The position numbers and the translations under genes were made by a program. Of a stretch of DNA of 18,472 nt, positions 6,338 through 13,296 are shown piece by piece. Each line of letters begins with the position of its first letter. Within the stretch, counting starts at the first letter, position 1. A model generated the notes under the pieces. The model saw only the letters and a list, made by a program, of their open reading frames with translations. It did not search any database and had not been told where the DNA came from. The stretch is from an uncultured Clostridia bacterium (GTDB lineage: Bacteria > Bacillota > Clostridia > Christensenellales > Borkfalkiaceae): assembly GCA_934249215.1 (NCBI GenBank), contig CAKQKN010000107.1:1-18472 (forward strand), in the 5' to 3' direction.

Positions 6338-7774
6338 ATGTACGATATCGTTATCATCGGCGGAGGGGTTACGGGTGGTGCTATTGCCCGTAAGCTTTCC
6401 GAATATAAACTGAAAGTTGCCGTTCTCGAAAAAGAGGACGACGTTTGCAGCGGGGCGAGCAAGGCGAACAGCGGAATCGCGCACGCGGGTTTCGACGCCA
6501 AGCCGGGGAGCAAAAAAGCCTTTTTCAACGTGCTCGGAAGCAAAATGATGAAAGCTTATTGTGAAGAACTCGGCGTTAAATATAAAAACAACGGTTCGCT
6601 CGTCATCGCGTTCGGCGAAGAGGACGAAAAAACACTCCGCGAACTCGAAGAACGCGGCAGAATCAACGGCGTCGACGGAATCAGGCTTCTTTCGGCGAAA
6701 GAACTTCACGAACTCGAGCCGCATGTATCCGAAAAGGCGACCGCCGCGCTTTATGCGTCGACGGGGGCGATAATTTGCCCCTACGATCTGACGTTCGCGT
6801 GCGTCGGGAACGCCATGGATAACGGCGTGGAGCTTAGAACGGAGTTCTGCGTTACCGCGATTTCCGAAAAAGACGGGCATTACGTCGTTACGTCCGAAAA
6901 GGGCGAGAGCGTGGACGCGCAAATCGTCATCAACTGCGCGGGAGCCGGCAGCGAGAAAATCGCTCGGCTCGTCGGCGACGAAAGCGTCAACATCGGGCTC
7001 AGAAAGGGCGAATATCTGCTGCTCGACAGAGAGAGCGGAGATTTCGTTTCTCACACCGTGTTCTGCACGCCGACCAAGCTCGGCAAGGGCATTCTCGTCA
7101 CGAATACGGTGGACGGAAACATTCTTTTGGGACCGACCGCCGAAGAGATTGAGGAAGAAAACAAGGATACGACGGAGAACGGTCTGAATTTCGTGCGCAG
7201 TCGCGCGTCCGAAATGGCGTCCGACGTTCCGTTTTTCAATACGATAACGTCTTTCGCGGGCATAAGGGCATACTCGAAAGACAGACACGACTTTATCGTC
7301 GAATTCAGCAAAACGGCGAAAAACTTCATCAACGTTGCCGGAATCGAGTCGCCGGGGCTTACTTCCGCGCCCGCGATCGCCGAATACGTTGCCGAGGAAC
7401 TCGTCGGAAAGCTCGTTAAGCTCGAGCCCAATCCGAATTTCGTCGGAAAACGCCAAAAGGAAGTTGCGTTTTTCGATCTCGACGAAGAGCGGCAGAACGA
7501 ACTTATCAAGGAAAACCCCGCATACGGGCGCGTGGTGTGCCGCTGTGAAAAGGTGACGGAGGGCGAAATCATCGCCGCGCTGCACAGAAATCCGCCGACG
7601 AAAACCATCGACGGCGTGAAGAGAAGAACGCGCGCGGGTATGGGCAGGTGCCAAGGCGGATTCTGCCAGTCGAAAGTCGCGGAAATCATTGCGGCAGAAC
7701 TCAATATTCCGCTCGAAGAAGTTACGAAAAACGGAGAAGGTTCGAATCTGCTCGTCGGAAAGACCAAGTGCTGA
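6338..7774 (+). CDS. GlpA-like FAD-dependent oxidoreductase (DAO domain) with C-terminal BFD-type [2Fe-2S] domain
   Basis: A 478-residue flavoprotein of the clostridial glycerol-3-phosphate dehydrogenase type, annotated as GlpA-like or NAD(P)/FAD-dependent oxidoreductase. The N-terminus has the FAD Rossmann motif IIGGGVTGG (residues 6-14) followed by the acidic end VLEKE; the DAO fold continues with KANSGIAHAGFDAKPGS and GIRAYS. A BFD-like [2Fe-2S] domain occupies about residues 395-455, with its four Cys as CRC (C401, C403) and CQGGFC (C438, C443). ATG at 6338 follows CGGAGG. Its neighbours encode a second FAD/NAD(P) oxidoreductase and a DUF1667 protein, the set found together in many anaerobes. 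The substrate is probably sn-glycerol 3-phosphate, but other 2-hydroxy acids cannot be excluded and no glpK or glpF is in the window. Confidence 0.85.
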   Translation: MYDIVIIGGGVTGGAIARKLSEYKLKVAVLEKEDDVCSGASKANSGIAHAGFDAKPGSKKAFFNVLGSKMMKAYCEELGVKYKNNGSLVIAFGEEDEKTLRELEERGRINGVDGIRLLSAKELHELEPHVSEKATAALYASTGAIICPYDLTFACVGNAMDNGVELRTEFCVTAISEKDGHYVVTSEKGESVDAQIVINCAGAGSEKIARLVGDESVNIGLRKGEYLLLDRESGDFVSHTVFCTPTKLGKGILVTNTVDGNILLGPTAEEIEEENKDTTENGLNFVRSRASEMASDVPFFNTITSFAGIRAYSKDRHDFIVEFSKTAKNFINVAGIESPGLTSAPAIAEYVAEELVGKLVKLEPNPNFVGKRQKEVAFFDLDEERQNELIKENPAYGRVVCRCEKVTEGEIIAALHRNPPTKTIDGVKRRTRAGMGRCQGGFCQSKVAEIIAAELNIPLEEVTKNGEGSNLLVGKTKC

Positions 7775-7910
7775 ATCGCTTTTCCGAAGTCGGTTAATCG
7801 TCGTGTAATCGATTGAGTGTCGTGCGCTTGCTCGACCGTGAGATTGCCGCGGTCGGCTTCGGTCGACAGGGCGCTTCGGATTTTTGAGGAGCGGATTTGA
7901 GGAGGATAAA

Positions 7911-9164
7911 ATGAAAGAATACGATCTGATTGTAATCGGCGGCGGACCTGCGGGGCTTGCGGCTGCCGTCGCCGCCAGAGATAAAGGCGTCGAAAATATA
8001 ATGATACTCGAAAGGGAAGCGCGTCCGGGCGGAATACTTCGCCAGTGCATACACAACGGGTTCGGGCTTCAGCGGTTCAAGGAGAGCCTTACCGGTCCCG
8101 AGTACGCCAACCGCTTCATTCACGAGACGGAAAAGAGAAATATCGCGTATATGACTGAAACGACCGTCGTTTCGCTCGGCAACGACAAGACGGTTACCGC
8201 CGTAAATCCCGTTCAGGGCGTGATGGAAATGAAAGCGAAAGCCGTCATTCTCGCGATGGGGTGCAGGGAACGCTCGCGCGGGGCGCTCAGTATCCCGGGA
8301 ACAAGACCCGCGGGTATCTATTCGGCGGGAACGGCGCAGAAATACGTGAATATTCTCGGATATATGCCCGGGAAGCGCATCGTTATTCTCGGATCGGGCG
8401 ATATCGGCCTTATCATGGCGAGAAGAATGACGCTCGAGGGTGCGAAAGTTCTCGCGGTGGCGGAAATTATGCCGTATTCGTCGGGGCTTAAGCGCAATAT
8501 CAAACAGTGCCTCGAAGATTTCGACATTCCGCTGTATCTCAGCCACACGATAACCAAAATCGAGGGAGACAAGCGTGTTACGGGTGTGGAAATCTCGGCG
8601 GTGGACGAAAAAAGACAGCCCATTCCGGGAACGGAAATGCACTTCGATTGCGATACCGTGCTGTTCTCGGTCGGACTTATCCCCGAAAACGAACTCTCCA
8701 AAAACGCAAACATTCCGCTCTCGCCGTCAACGCGCGGCGCGGTCGTATACGACAACAGAGAAACGCAGACAGAGGGCGTTTTCGCCTGCGGCAACGTTCT
8801 TCACGTTCACGATCTCGTCGATTTCGTGTCGGAAGAAGCCGAACTTGCGGGAAGATCTGCTGCCGAATATATTCTCGGGGGCGAGAAACAGCGCGACGTC
8901 GTTCGGACGAAAAACGGAAGCAACGTCGGCTACGTTCTGCCGCAACTTCTCGACAAGAACGCAAAACCGTTCGTCAAACTCTTTTTCAGAGTGAGAAAAG
9001 AGATCAGAAACGCGAAAATCGTCGTTCGTTCGGGCGATAAGATAATCAGCGAAAAAGTGAAAAAAATCGTCGTGCCCGGGGAAATGGAAAACGTCATTCT
9101 GACCGACAAAATGCTTTCGGGAATCGACGGCGAAGCCTTGGTGGAGGTTGTCGAAAATGTCTGA
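7911..9164 (+). CDS. FAD/NAD(P)-dependent oxidoreductase of the GlpA-like operon
   Basis: A 417-residue pyridine-nucleotide-type flavoprotein. It has an FAD-binding motif GGGPAG (residues 10-15) with acidic strand end LERE, a second dinucleotide motif ILGSGDIG (159-166) for NAD(P)H, and the C-terminal FAD segment FACGNVLHVHDLVDFVSEEA (291-310). A short all-beta tail (about 350-417) follows. GGILRQCIHNGFG (residues 40-52) is the wording common to the opine-oxidase/sarcosine-oxidase-alpha type family; C46 is not a CxxxxC redox disulfide. The start is ATG 7911 with AGGAGG at 7900-7905; the frame is open nine codons further up but that would swallow the ribosome binding site. It probably passes electrons between the GlpA-like subunit and NAD(P) or a quinone/ferredoxin acceptor (inference). 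Confidence 0.85.
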   Translation: MKEYDLIVIGGGPAGLAAAVAARDKGVENIMILEREARPGGILRQCIHNGFGLQRFKESLTGPEYANRFIHETEKRNIAYMTETTVVSLGNDKTVTAVNPVQGVMEMKAKAVILAMGCRERSRGALSIPGTRPAGIYSAGTAQKYVNILGYMPGKRIVILGSGDIGLIMARRMTLEGAKVLAVAEIMPYSSGLKRNIKQCLEDFDIPLYLSHTITKIEGDKRVTGVEISAVDEKRQPIPGTEMHFDCDTVLFSVGLIPENELSKNANIPLSPSTRGAVVYDNRETQTEGVFACGNVLHVHDLVDFVSEEAELAGRSAAEYILGGEKQRDVVRTKNGSNVGYVLPQLLDKNAKPFVKLFFRVRKEIRNAKIVVRSGDKIISEKVKKIVVPGEMENVILTDKMLSGIDGEALVEVVENV

Positions 9165-9522
9165 AATAAGAAAACTGACTTGCATCGAATGCCCCGTGGG
9201 CTGTGATATTTCCGTCGAACTCGACGGCGACAAAGTGCTCGAAATTTCGGGCAACGGCTGTGCGAGAGGAAAAATGTACGCGGGAAACGAGGTCGTTTGT
9301 CCCCGCCGCGTCATAACGACGACCGTGCGCACCGAAAGCGGAAGAGTTCTCCCCGTCAAGACGGACAAGCCCGTCAAAAAGAGCGAGATATTTTCCGTAA
9401 TGAAAAAAATCAACGAGATCGTGGCAAAAGGCGAGATCAGAGAAGGTCAGATCGTCGCCGCGAATATTTCGGAGGATATTAACCTGATTGCGACCGACGA
9501 TTTGTCAAAAAGCGGGCTATAA
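9157..9522 (+). CDS. DUF1667 domain protein, cysteine-rich partner of the GlpA-like operon
   Basis: A 121-residue DUF1667 protein. Five Cys are arranged as CIECPVGC (C9, C12, C16), NGC (C35) and CPRR (C48), which suggests an Fe-S or zinc site; the family's role is not established, though it always appears with or fused to GlpA-like flavoproteins. The start is ATG 9157, nine bases after GGAGG (9143-9147), overlapping the preceding stop by eight bases, so translation is coupled. An upstream TTG (9148) abuts the Shine-Dalgarno sequence and is rejected. The stop codon lies inside a 21-base repeat shared with the end of the MarR gene at 16441-16461. Confidence 0.85.
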   Translation: MSEIRKLTCIECPVGCDISVELDGDKVLEISGNGCARGKMYAGNEVVCPRRVITTTVRTESGRVLPVKTDKPVKKSEIFSVMKKINEIVAKGEIREGQIVAANISEDINLIATDDLSKSGL

Positions 9523-9533
9523 GTCGATTATCG
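9513..9533 (+). repeat. 21-bp dispersed direct repeat, copy 1
   Basis: The 21 bases are identical to 16441-16461. The core CTATAAGTCGATTA (14 bases) also occurs at 2612-2625 after rplK. Copy 1 includes the last two codons and the stop of the DUF1667 gene. Confidence 0.7.
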
Positions 9534-9561
9534 GCTGTTTGATCGGCGGTGAAGGAGCAAA

Positions 9562-10506
9562 ATGAACATACCTTATTTAAGATATGCCGTAGCCGTGGCG
9601 AACGCGGGTTCGGTGAGAAAAGCCGCGGAAAAACTGTTTATCGCGCAGCCTAATCTGTCGAGGGCGATCAAGGAACTTGAAAAAGAGGTCGGGATCGTCA
9701 TTTTCGAGCGGAAAGCCAACGGCATAACGCTGACGCCCGACGGTGAAAGGTTTATCGAGCTCGGGAAAAAGATTATACGGCAGATCGACGAACTCGAAAC
9801 GGAGTTCAGCACCGATAGGCAGAACAAATCGGTTTTTTCGGCGTCCGTTCCGCGCGCGAGTTACATTTCCTACGCGTTCGCGCGGTTTTCAAACGCGCTT
9901 AAGTATGAAGAGCGCAGCGATTTATATTACAAGGAAACGAACGCGCTTCGTGCGATCACGAACGTTCTCGAGAAAGACTATAACCTCGGGATCATCAGAT
10001 ACCCCTCGCATTACGACAAATATTTCAAGGAAACTCTGGACGAGAAAAACGTCGTTTATGAACTTATAGCCGAGTTTAAGTATGTTTTGCTCACGGCGAA
10101 AAACAGCAAACTCGCGGAAAAAGAAACGGTGACTTACGACGATCTTACCGATATGATAGAGATCGCGCATGCCGATCCTTACGTTCCGTCGGTTGCCCTT
10201 TCCGAGATAAGGCGCGAGGAACTTCCGAACAACATCAAGCGCAGAATTTTCGTTTTCGAGCGTGCGAGCCAGTTCGACATTCTGTCCGCAAACCCCGAAA
10301 CTTTTATGTGGGTTTCTCCCGTTCCCGACGAAATGCTCGAAAAACACGGGCTCGTTCTGAAAACGTGTGAGGATAACGAGAAACTTTACCGCGATATGCT
10401 CATTTATAAGAAAGGGTATAAACTTTCGCGGCTCGACAAGGCGTTCATAAACGAACTTTGCAAGTCCAAGCGCAGGTTTATCGGCAACGCGGACGATTTC
10501 GAATAA
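9562..10506 (+). CDS. LysR family transcriptional regulator
   Basis: A 314-residue LysR-type regulator. The winged helix-turn-helix is at residues 1-60, with the family signature GSVRKAAEKLFIAQPNLSRAIKELEKEVG, then FERKANGITLTPDGERFI and a linker helix (about 60-90). The rest is a periplasmic-binding-protein-like effector domain, poorly conserved in sequence. ATG at 9562 follows GAAGGAG. It is transcribed in the same direction, only 39 bases after the DUF1667 gene with no terminator between, so it may be cotranscribed with the redox operon and regulate it. LysR genes are more often divergent from their target, so another target is possible. The effector is unknown. Confidence 0.9.
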   Translation: MNIPYLRYAVAVANAGSVRKAAEKLFIAQPNLSRAIKELEKEVGIVIFERKANGITLTPDGERFIELGKKIIRQIDELETEFSTDRQNKSVFSASVPRASYISYAFARFSNALKYEERSDLYYKETNALRAITNVLEKDYNLGIIRYPSHYDKYFKETLDEKNVVYELIAEFKYVLLTAKNSKLAEKETVTYDDLTDMIEIAHADPYVPSVALSEIRREELPNNIKRRIFVFERASQFDILSANPETFMWVSPVPDEMLEKHGLVLKTCEDNEKLYRDMLIYKKGYKLSRLDKAFINELCKSKRRFIGNADDFE

Positions 10507-10610
10507 TCGCGTCGGTGCGACGATTGAAAATCACAAGGTCGCGGTTTGCAAATTGCGAAAAAACGGGCTTTTGATTATCGAAAACGTTTCTTAAAAACGG
10601 AGAAAAAAAT

Positions 10611-11156
10611 ATGAAATGGATGATTGCGTCCGATTTGCACGGATCGCTGTTATATTGCAAAAAACTTATGGAGCGGATGGATGAGGAGGGTGCGGACGCG
10701 CTTTTTTTGCTCGGAGATCTGCTTTATCACGGACCGAGGAACGCTTTGCCCGGGGAATACGATCCGATGGGCGTGAGCAAACTTCTCAACGAGAAAAAAA
10801 ACGTCATCACGTGCGTGCGCGGGAATTGCGACGCGGAAGTCGATCAGATGGTTCTCGAGTTTCCGATTACCGCCGACTACGCGATTATGCCTTACGAAAA
10901 CAAGCGGATATTTTTCACGCACGGACACTTGTTCGGCCCCGATAATCCGCCGCCGCTCGGTTGCGGCGACGTCGTCGTTTTCGGACATATTCACGTTCAG
11001 ACGGCGTATGAAAAGGACGGTTTGCTGTTCGTCAATCCCGGTTCGGTTTCCATTCCTAAAAACGGAAGCCGTCACGGCTATATCGTCCTCGAAAACGGCG
11101 AATTTTTGTTCAAGGATCTTTTGACGGGCGAAACTTTCGACCGCCGTAAACTATAA
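10611..11156 (+). CDS. yfcE: YfcE-type metallophosphoesterase (phosphodiesterase)
   Basis: A 181-residue cytoplasmic metallophosphodiesterase closely resembling E. coli YfcE along its whole length. The two-metal site is intact: D8-x-H10 (ASDLHG), GD at 35-36, GNCD at 71-74 (Cys replaces the usual His of GNHD, as in YfcE itself), HGH at 104-106 and GHIH at 125-128. Other shared blocks are HGPRNALP, EVDQM, FPITA, THGHLFGP and NPGSVSIPK. E. coli YfcE cleaves artificial phosphodiesters in vitro and its natural substrate is unknown. ATG at 10611 follows CGGAG. A mobile-looking element begins seven bases after the stop and separates the gene from the likely original terminator at 11765-11791. Confidence 0.93.
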   Translation: MKWMIASDLHGSLLYCKKLMERMDEEGADALFLLGDLLYHGPRNALPGEYDPMGVSKLLNEKKNVITCVRGNCDAEVDQMVLEFPITADYAIMPYENKRIFFTHGHLFGPDNPPPLGCGDVVVFGHIHVQTAYEKDGLLFVNPGSVSIPKNGSRHGYIVLENGEFLFKDLLTGETFDRRKL

Positions 11157-11163
11157 TTTAAGA

Positions 11164-11191
11164 TAGGGATTCCATTCATTATCACCAAATA
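11164..11191 (+). repeat. left terminal inverted repeat
   Basis: 28-base left end of the element; 25 of 28 bases are complementary to 11700-11727 in inverted orientation. Confidence 0.8.
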
Positions 11192-11699
11192 CCGAAAAGG
11201 CGACTTTTTAGCCCTTTTCCGCGACCACTCGATTGCCGTACGTCGAGTACGGCTGCCTCGCGCTCGCGAAAAATCATCTAAAAATGCGCTCTTTTCGGTG
11301 CTACGCATTTTTGCGGCGAAGAAATCGCCGTCTTGCGGTACGGTTTTTGCAAGGCAAACGACCGAAATCGTACTTGACGTACGTTGATGGGAGTGAGCCA
11401 TAAAGGAACCGAAACATTGTTGCCTTAAAGCCGTCTTTTAGACATCTTTCGGCAAACACTCGCTTGCAGTATGGCATACAACTTCGTTCGCGTTTGCCAA
11501 AATCTGCACACTAAATACGGCTTTAAGGTGCCTTGCATTTGTGCGGCGATAAATCGAGGTAATTAAAGGCAAACAACCGAAACAGTATGCTATACGTTGA
11601 AGGTTGTTTAACGCATAAGTAACCGATTTTGCACCGCACAAACAACAACGAACTCGGTTCTTTTGTGGCTTTGCAAAAACCGATTTATTCCCGCAAAAA

Positions 11700-11727
11700 T
11701 ATTTAGTGATGACGAATGGAATCCCTA
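11700..11727 (-). repeat. right terminal inverted repeat
   Basis: 28-base right end, the inverted partner of 11164-11191, ending GGAATCCCTA. The flank beyond it (AACGATTTAATT) gives no clear longer target duplication than TA. Confidence 0.8.
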
Positions 11728-11764
11728 ACGATTTAATTTGATTAAAGTTAAATTTTTGCCTACG

Positions 11765-11791
11765 ACTCCCGAAGATTTTCGAGAGTTTTTT
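11765..11791 (+). terminator. intrinsic terminator, probably the original one of yfcE
   Basis: ACTC (11765-11768) with GAGT (11783-11786) and CGAA (11770-11773) with TTCG (11778-11781) form a stem with one C-A mismatch and a GATT loop. It is followed by TTTTTTG and another six-T run. Its position, just outside the right end of the inserted element, suggests it once followed yfcE directly. Confidence 0.75.
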
Positions 11792-11794
11792 GTT

Positions 11795-12002
11795 TTTTCG
11801 TGTCGGTAATATATTGATTTTCGGCTTTTTCCGTCGTATAACCTTTTCCGAGAAAGGTCGGAAAGCGGGCAAAGCGACTTTGCGTCGGAATCGGCAGGCG
11901 GCTGTCGCAAGCGGGCATCGGGATACGGTTGTCGGAAATGACCGCCGTAAAGGGGCTGTCGTAAAGGTTTGTCGGAAAGAGTTGCGCCCGAAAGGAGGAA
12001 GA
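11795..12002 (+). other. upstream region of tail-type gene with GTCGNAA repeats
   Basis: About 200 non-coding bases. ACCTTT/AAAGGT (near 11841-11858) forms a hairpin. The word GTCG-N-AA, often preceded by T and followed by A/G-rich sequence, recurs several times, including TGTCGNAA at 11903, 11930, 11957 and 11970 (spacings 27, 27 and 13). The next gene's frame is open through here, but the peptide is Arg/Lys-rich and overlaps a terminator, so it is unlikely to be translated. No clear promoter was seen. Confidence 0.4.
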
Positions 12003-13286
12003 TTGATAGCCGAAATAACGGATAAAAAGGTCAATGTCAAAAACGTGCGCGTTTTTTGCGGGGATAAGAATGCGGATTTCATCACGTTTTCAGTGCCGAA
12101 AGAATATAACGGCGTTTCTCTCGAAAACGTACCCGTTTATATCAAAGTGAAAAACCAGCTCGGCGAATGCAGAAAAAAAGTGCTTTCGTCTGTCGCGGAC
12201 GGGGATAAACTGCTCGTCGAGTGGAAGATCGGGAGCGAAGCCACGGTGACGGGCGGCAGGCTCGTCTGTCAGTTGTCGTTTGAGAAGTCTGACGGAACGC
12301 TCGTGATGAATACGCAGACGTTCGCGCTGCATGTGGGCGAATCGATACCCGACGATCTCGTCGCGGACAGCGTGCCCGTCGATCACATAACTCAGCTTCA
12401 GAACGATTTGCAGTCCAAGCTCGAACAGGTCAACGCCATTCTTTCGGGCGAAATCGTCAACAAGATCAACGGAAAAACGGGGTATATAACGCTTACGGCG
12501 GAGGACGTCGGCGGGCTTGCCGAGGGCGATCCCGTGAGCAAACTCGAAAACGACAGCGGGTATATTACGGGTTCGGGCGCGGACGCAAAGATTACCGCGC
12601 ATGACGGTTCGACCGCGGCGCACTCGGATATTCGCCAACTTATCGGTGAGGTGAAAACGGTGAGCGATGCGGCGACGGTTACTCTCGTTTACGAAACCGC
12701 GGAAGCGATGGCTGCTGCTTTGCAGTCATTCCCGGCGACGAAACTCAAGAAAGGCGATTGCATAAGAGTGGCCGAAGAAGGATGCCCCGATTTTTACGTC
12801 AAAGAAAGACTTTCGCAGTCCGTAACCTTCGTTTTCGGTACTATAGACGGACTTCTTGAAAAAGTCAAGACCGAGGGCGCACTCAAAATCGGGTACTATT
12901 CGCTTGCGGCGGGCTCGGGAACGGGCGGAAGCGGTTTGCCGGACGTGACGGCGGACGACGCGGGAAAAATTCTCAAAGTATCGGACGACGGGGCGTGGGA
13001 AGTCGTTAGCGATCCCGCGTACGGCGGCGAAACGGAAACGTATATCCTCTTTACCGTGGACGGGGTGAAATATTACGCGCAGTCGGGGAGCCGCTGGGCG
13101 GCATGGTGCGCTTCGCCGTTCAACAACGGCAATTTCGTTTTGGCTGCGTATTACAGCTACGGCGATTGCGTTTCGGCGGGGAACGGCAAGTACGTTTTCA
13201 TCGAGGGCGCGAACATGCCGACTTTTTCGAGCCTTCCGATAGTCGAAAACGGCGAATATTTTACGAAAGTGCCTGAAGATAATTAA
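12003..13286 (+). CDS. phage baseplate/tail-fibre-type protein with BppU-like N-terminal domain
   Basis: A 427-residue protein that looks like a phage receptor-binding component. Residues 1-118 resemble the BppU N-terminal domain (baseplate attachment; KVNVKNVRVFCGDKNADFI, then beta strands up to TFALHVGE). A short heptad-like helix (about 127-150) leads to fibre-type segments: NKINGKTGYITLTAEDVGG (153-171), LENDSGYITG, and GLPDVTADDAGKILKVSDDG (311-330). The C-terminal module (345-425, VDGVKYYAQSGSRWAAW...) resembles a small domain recurrent at the ends of clostridial phage tail proteins. There is no signal peptide or membrane segment. The start is TTG 12003, four bases after AAAGGAGG; no ATG suits. 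It lies ten bases before the Kelch gene. No capsid, tail tube, tape-measure, lysis or integrase genes are in the window. Confidence 0.72.
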   Translation: MIAEITDKKVNVKNVRVFCGDKNADFITFSVPKEYNGVSLENVPVYIKVKNQLGECRKKVLSSVADGDKLLVEWKIGSEATVTGGRLVCQLSFEKSDGTLVMNTQTFALHVGESIPDDLVADSVPVDHITQLQNDLQSKLEQVNAILSGEIVNKINGKTGYITLTAEDVGGLAEGDPVSKLENDSGYITGSGADAKITAHDGSTAAHSDIRQLIGEVKTVSDAATVTLVYETAEAMAAALQSFPATKLKKGDCIRVAEEGCPDFYVKERLSQSVTFVFGTIDGLLEKVKTEGALKIGYYSLAAGSGTGGSGLPDVTADDAGKILKVSDDGAWEVVSDPAYGGETETYILFTVDGVKYYAQSGSRWAAWCASPFNNGNFVLAAYYSYGDCVSAGNGKYVFIEGANMPTFSSLPIVENGEYFTKVPEDN

Positions 13287-13296
13287 GGGGTGAGTT

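Larger units (their letters stand above)
11164..11727. mobile_element. MITE-like non-autonomous element with terminal inverted repeats
   Basis: The ends 11164-11191 and 11700-11727 are 28-base inverted repeats matching at 25 positions; the outermost bases are TAGGGATTCCATTC on the left and its complement on the right. The three differences are all transitions. TA at each outer end could be a target duplication of the IS630/Tc1 kind. The roughly 560 bases inside have no credible gene. They contain two diverged copies of a structured unit (about 11201-11417 and 11431-11633) full of GTAC/GTAT palindromes. With no transposase it would have to be moved in trans. From memory, sequences like these recur in related gut Clostridia. 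Confidence 0.7.

Noticed and set aside
6323..8056. 577-codon open frame on the - strand
   Set aside because: It lies antisense to the GlpA-like gene, is Arg/Phe-rich with no domain, and is a by-product of the codon bias of the + strand gene.
11790..12002. N-terminal extension of the BppU-like gene
   Set aside because: The frame starts inside a terminator and reads as Arg/Lys-rich filler; the AAAGGAGG and TTG at 12003 mark a better start.
11438..12085. 215-codon - strand frame crossing the inverted-repeat element
   Set aside because: It runs through the element, a terminator and the start of the tail-type gene; composition is low-complexity and no ribosome binding site fits. Similar frames arise wherever such repeats occur.
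13060..13260. Possible diversity-generating retroelement target at the end of the BppU-like protein (Asn/Tyr-rich stretch)
   Set aside because: No reverse transcriptase, template repeat or Avd-like gene is present, and the segment matches a common tail-protein end module.
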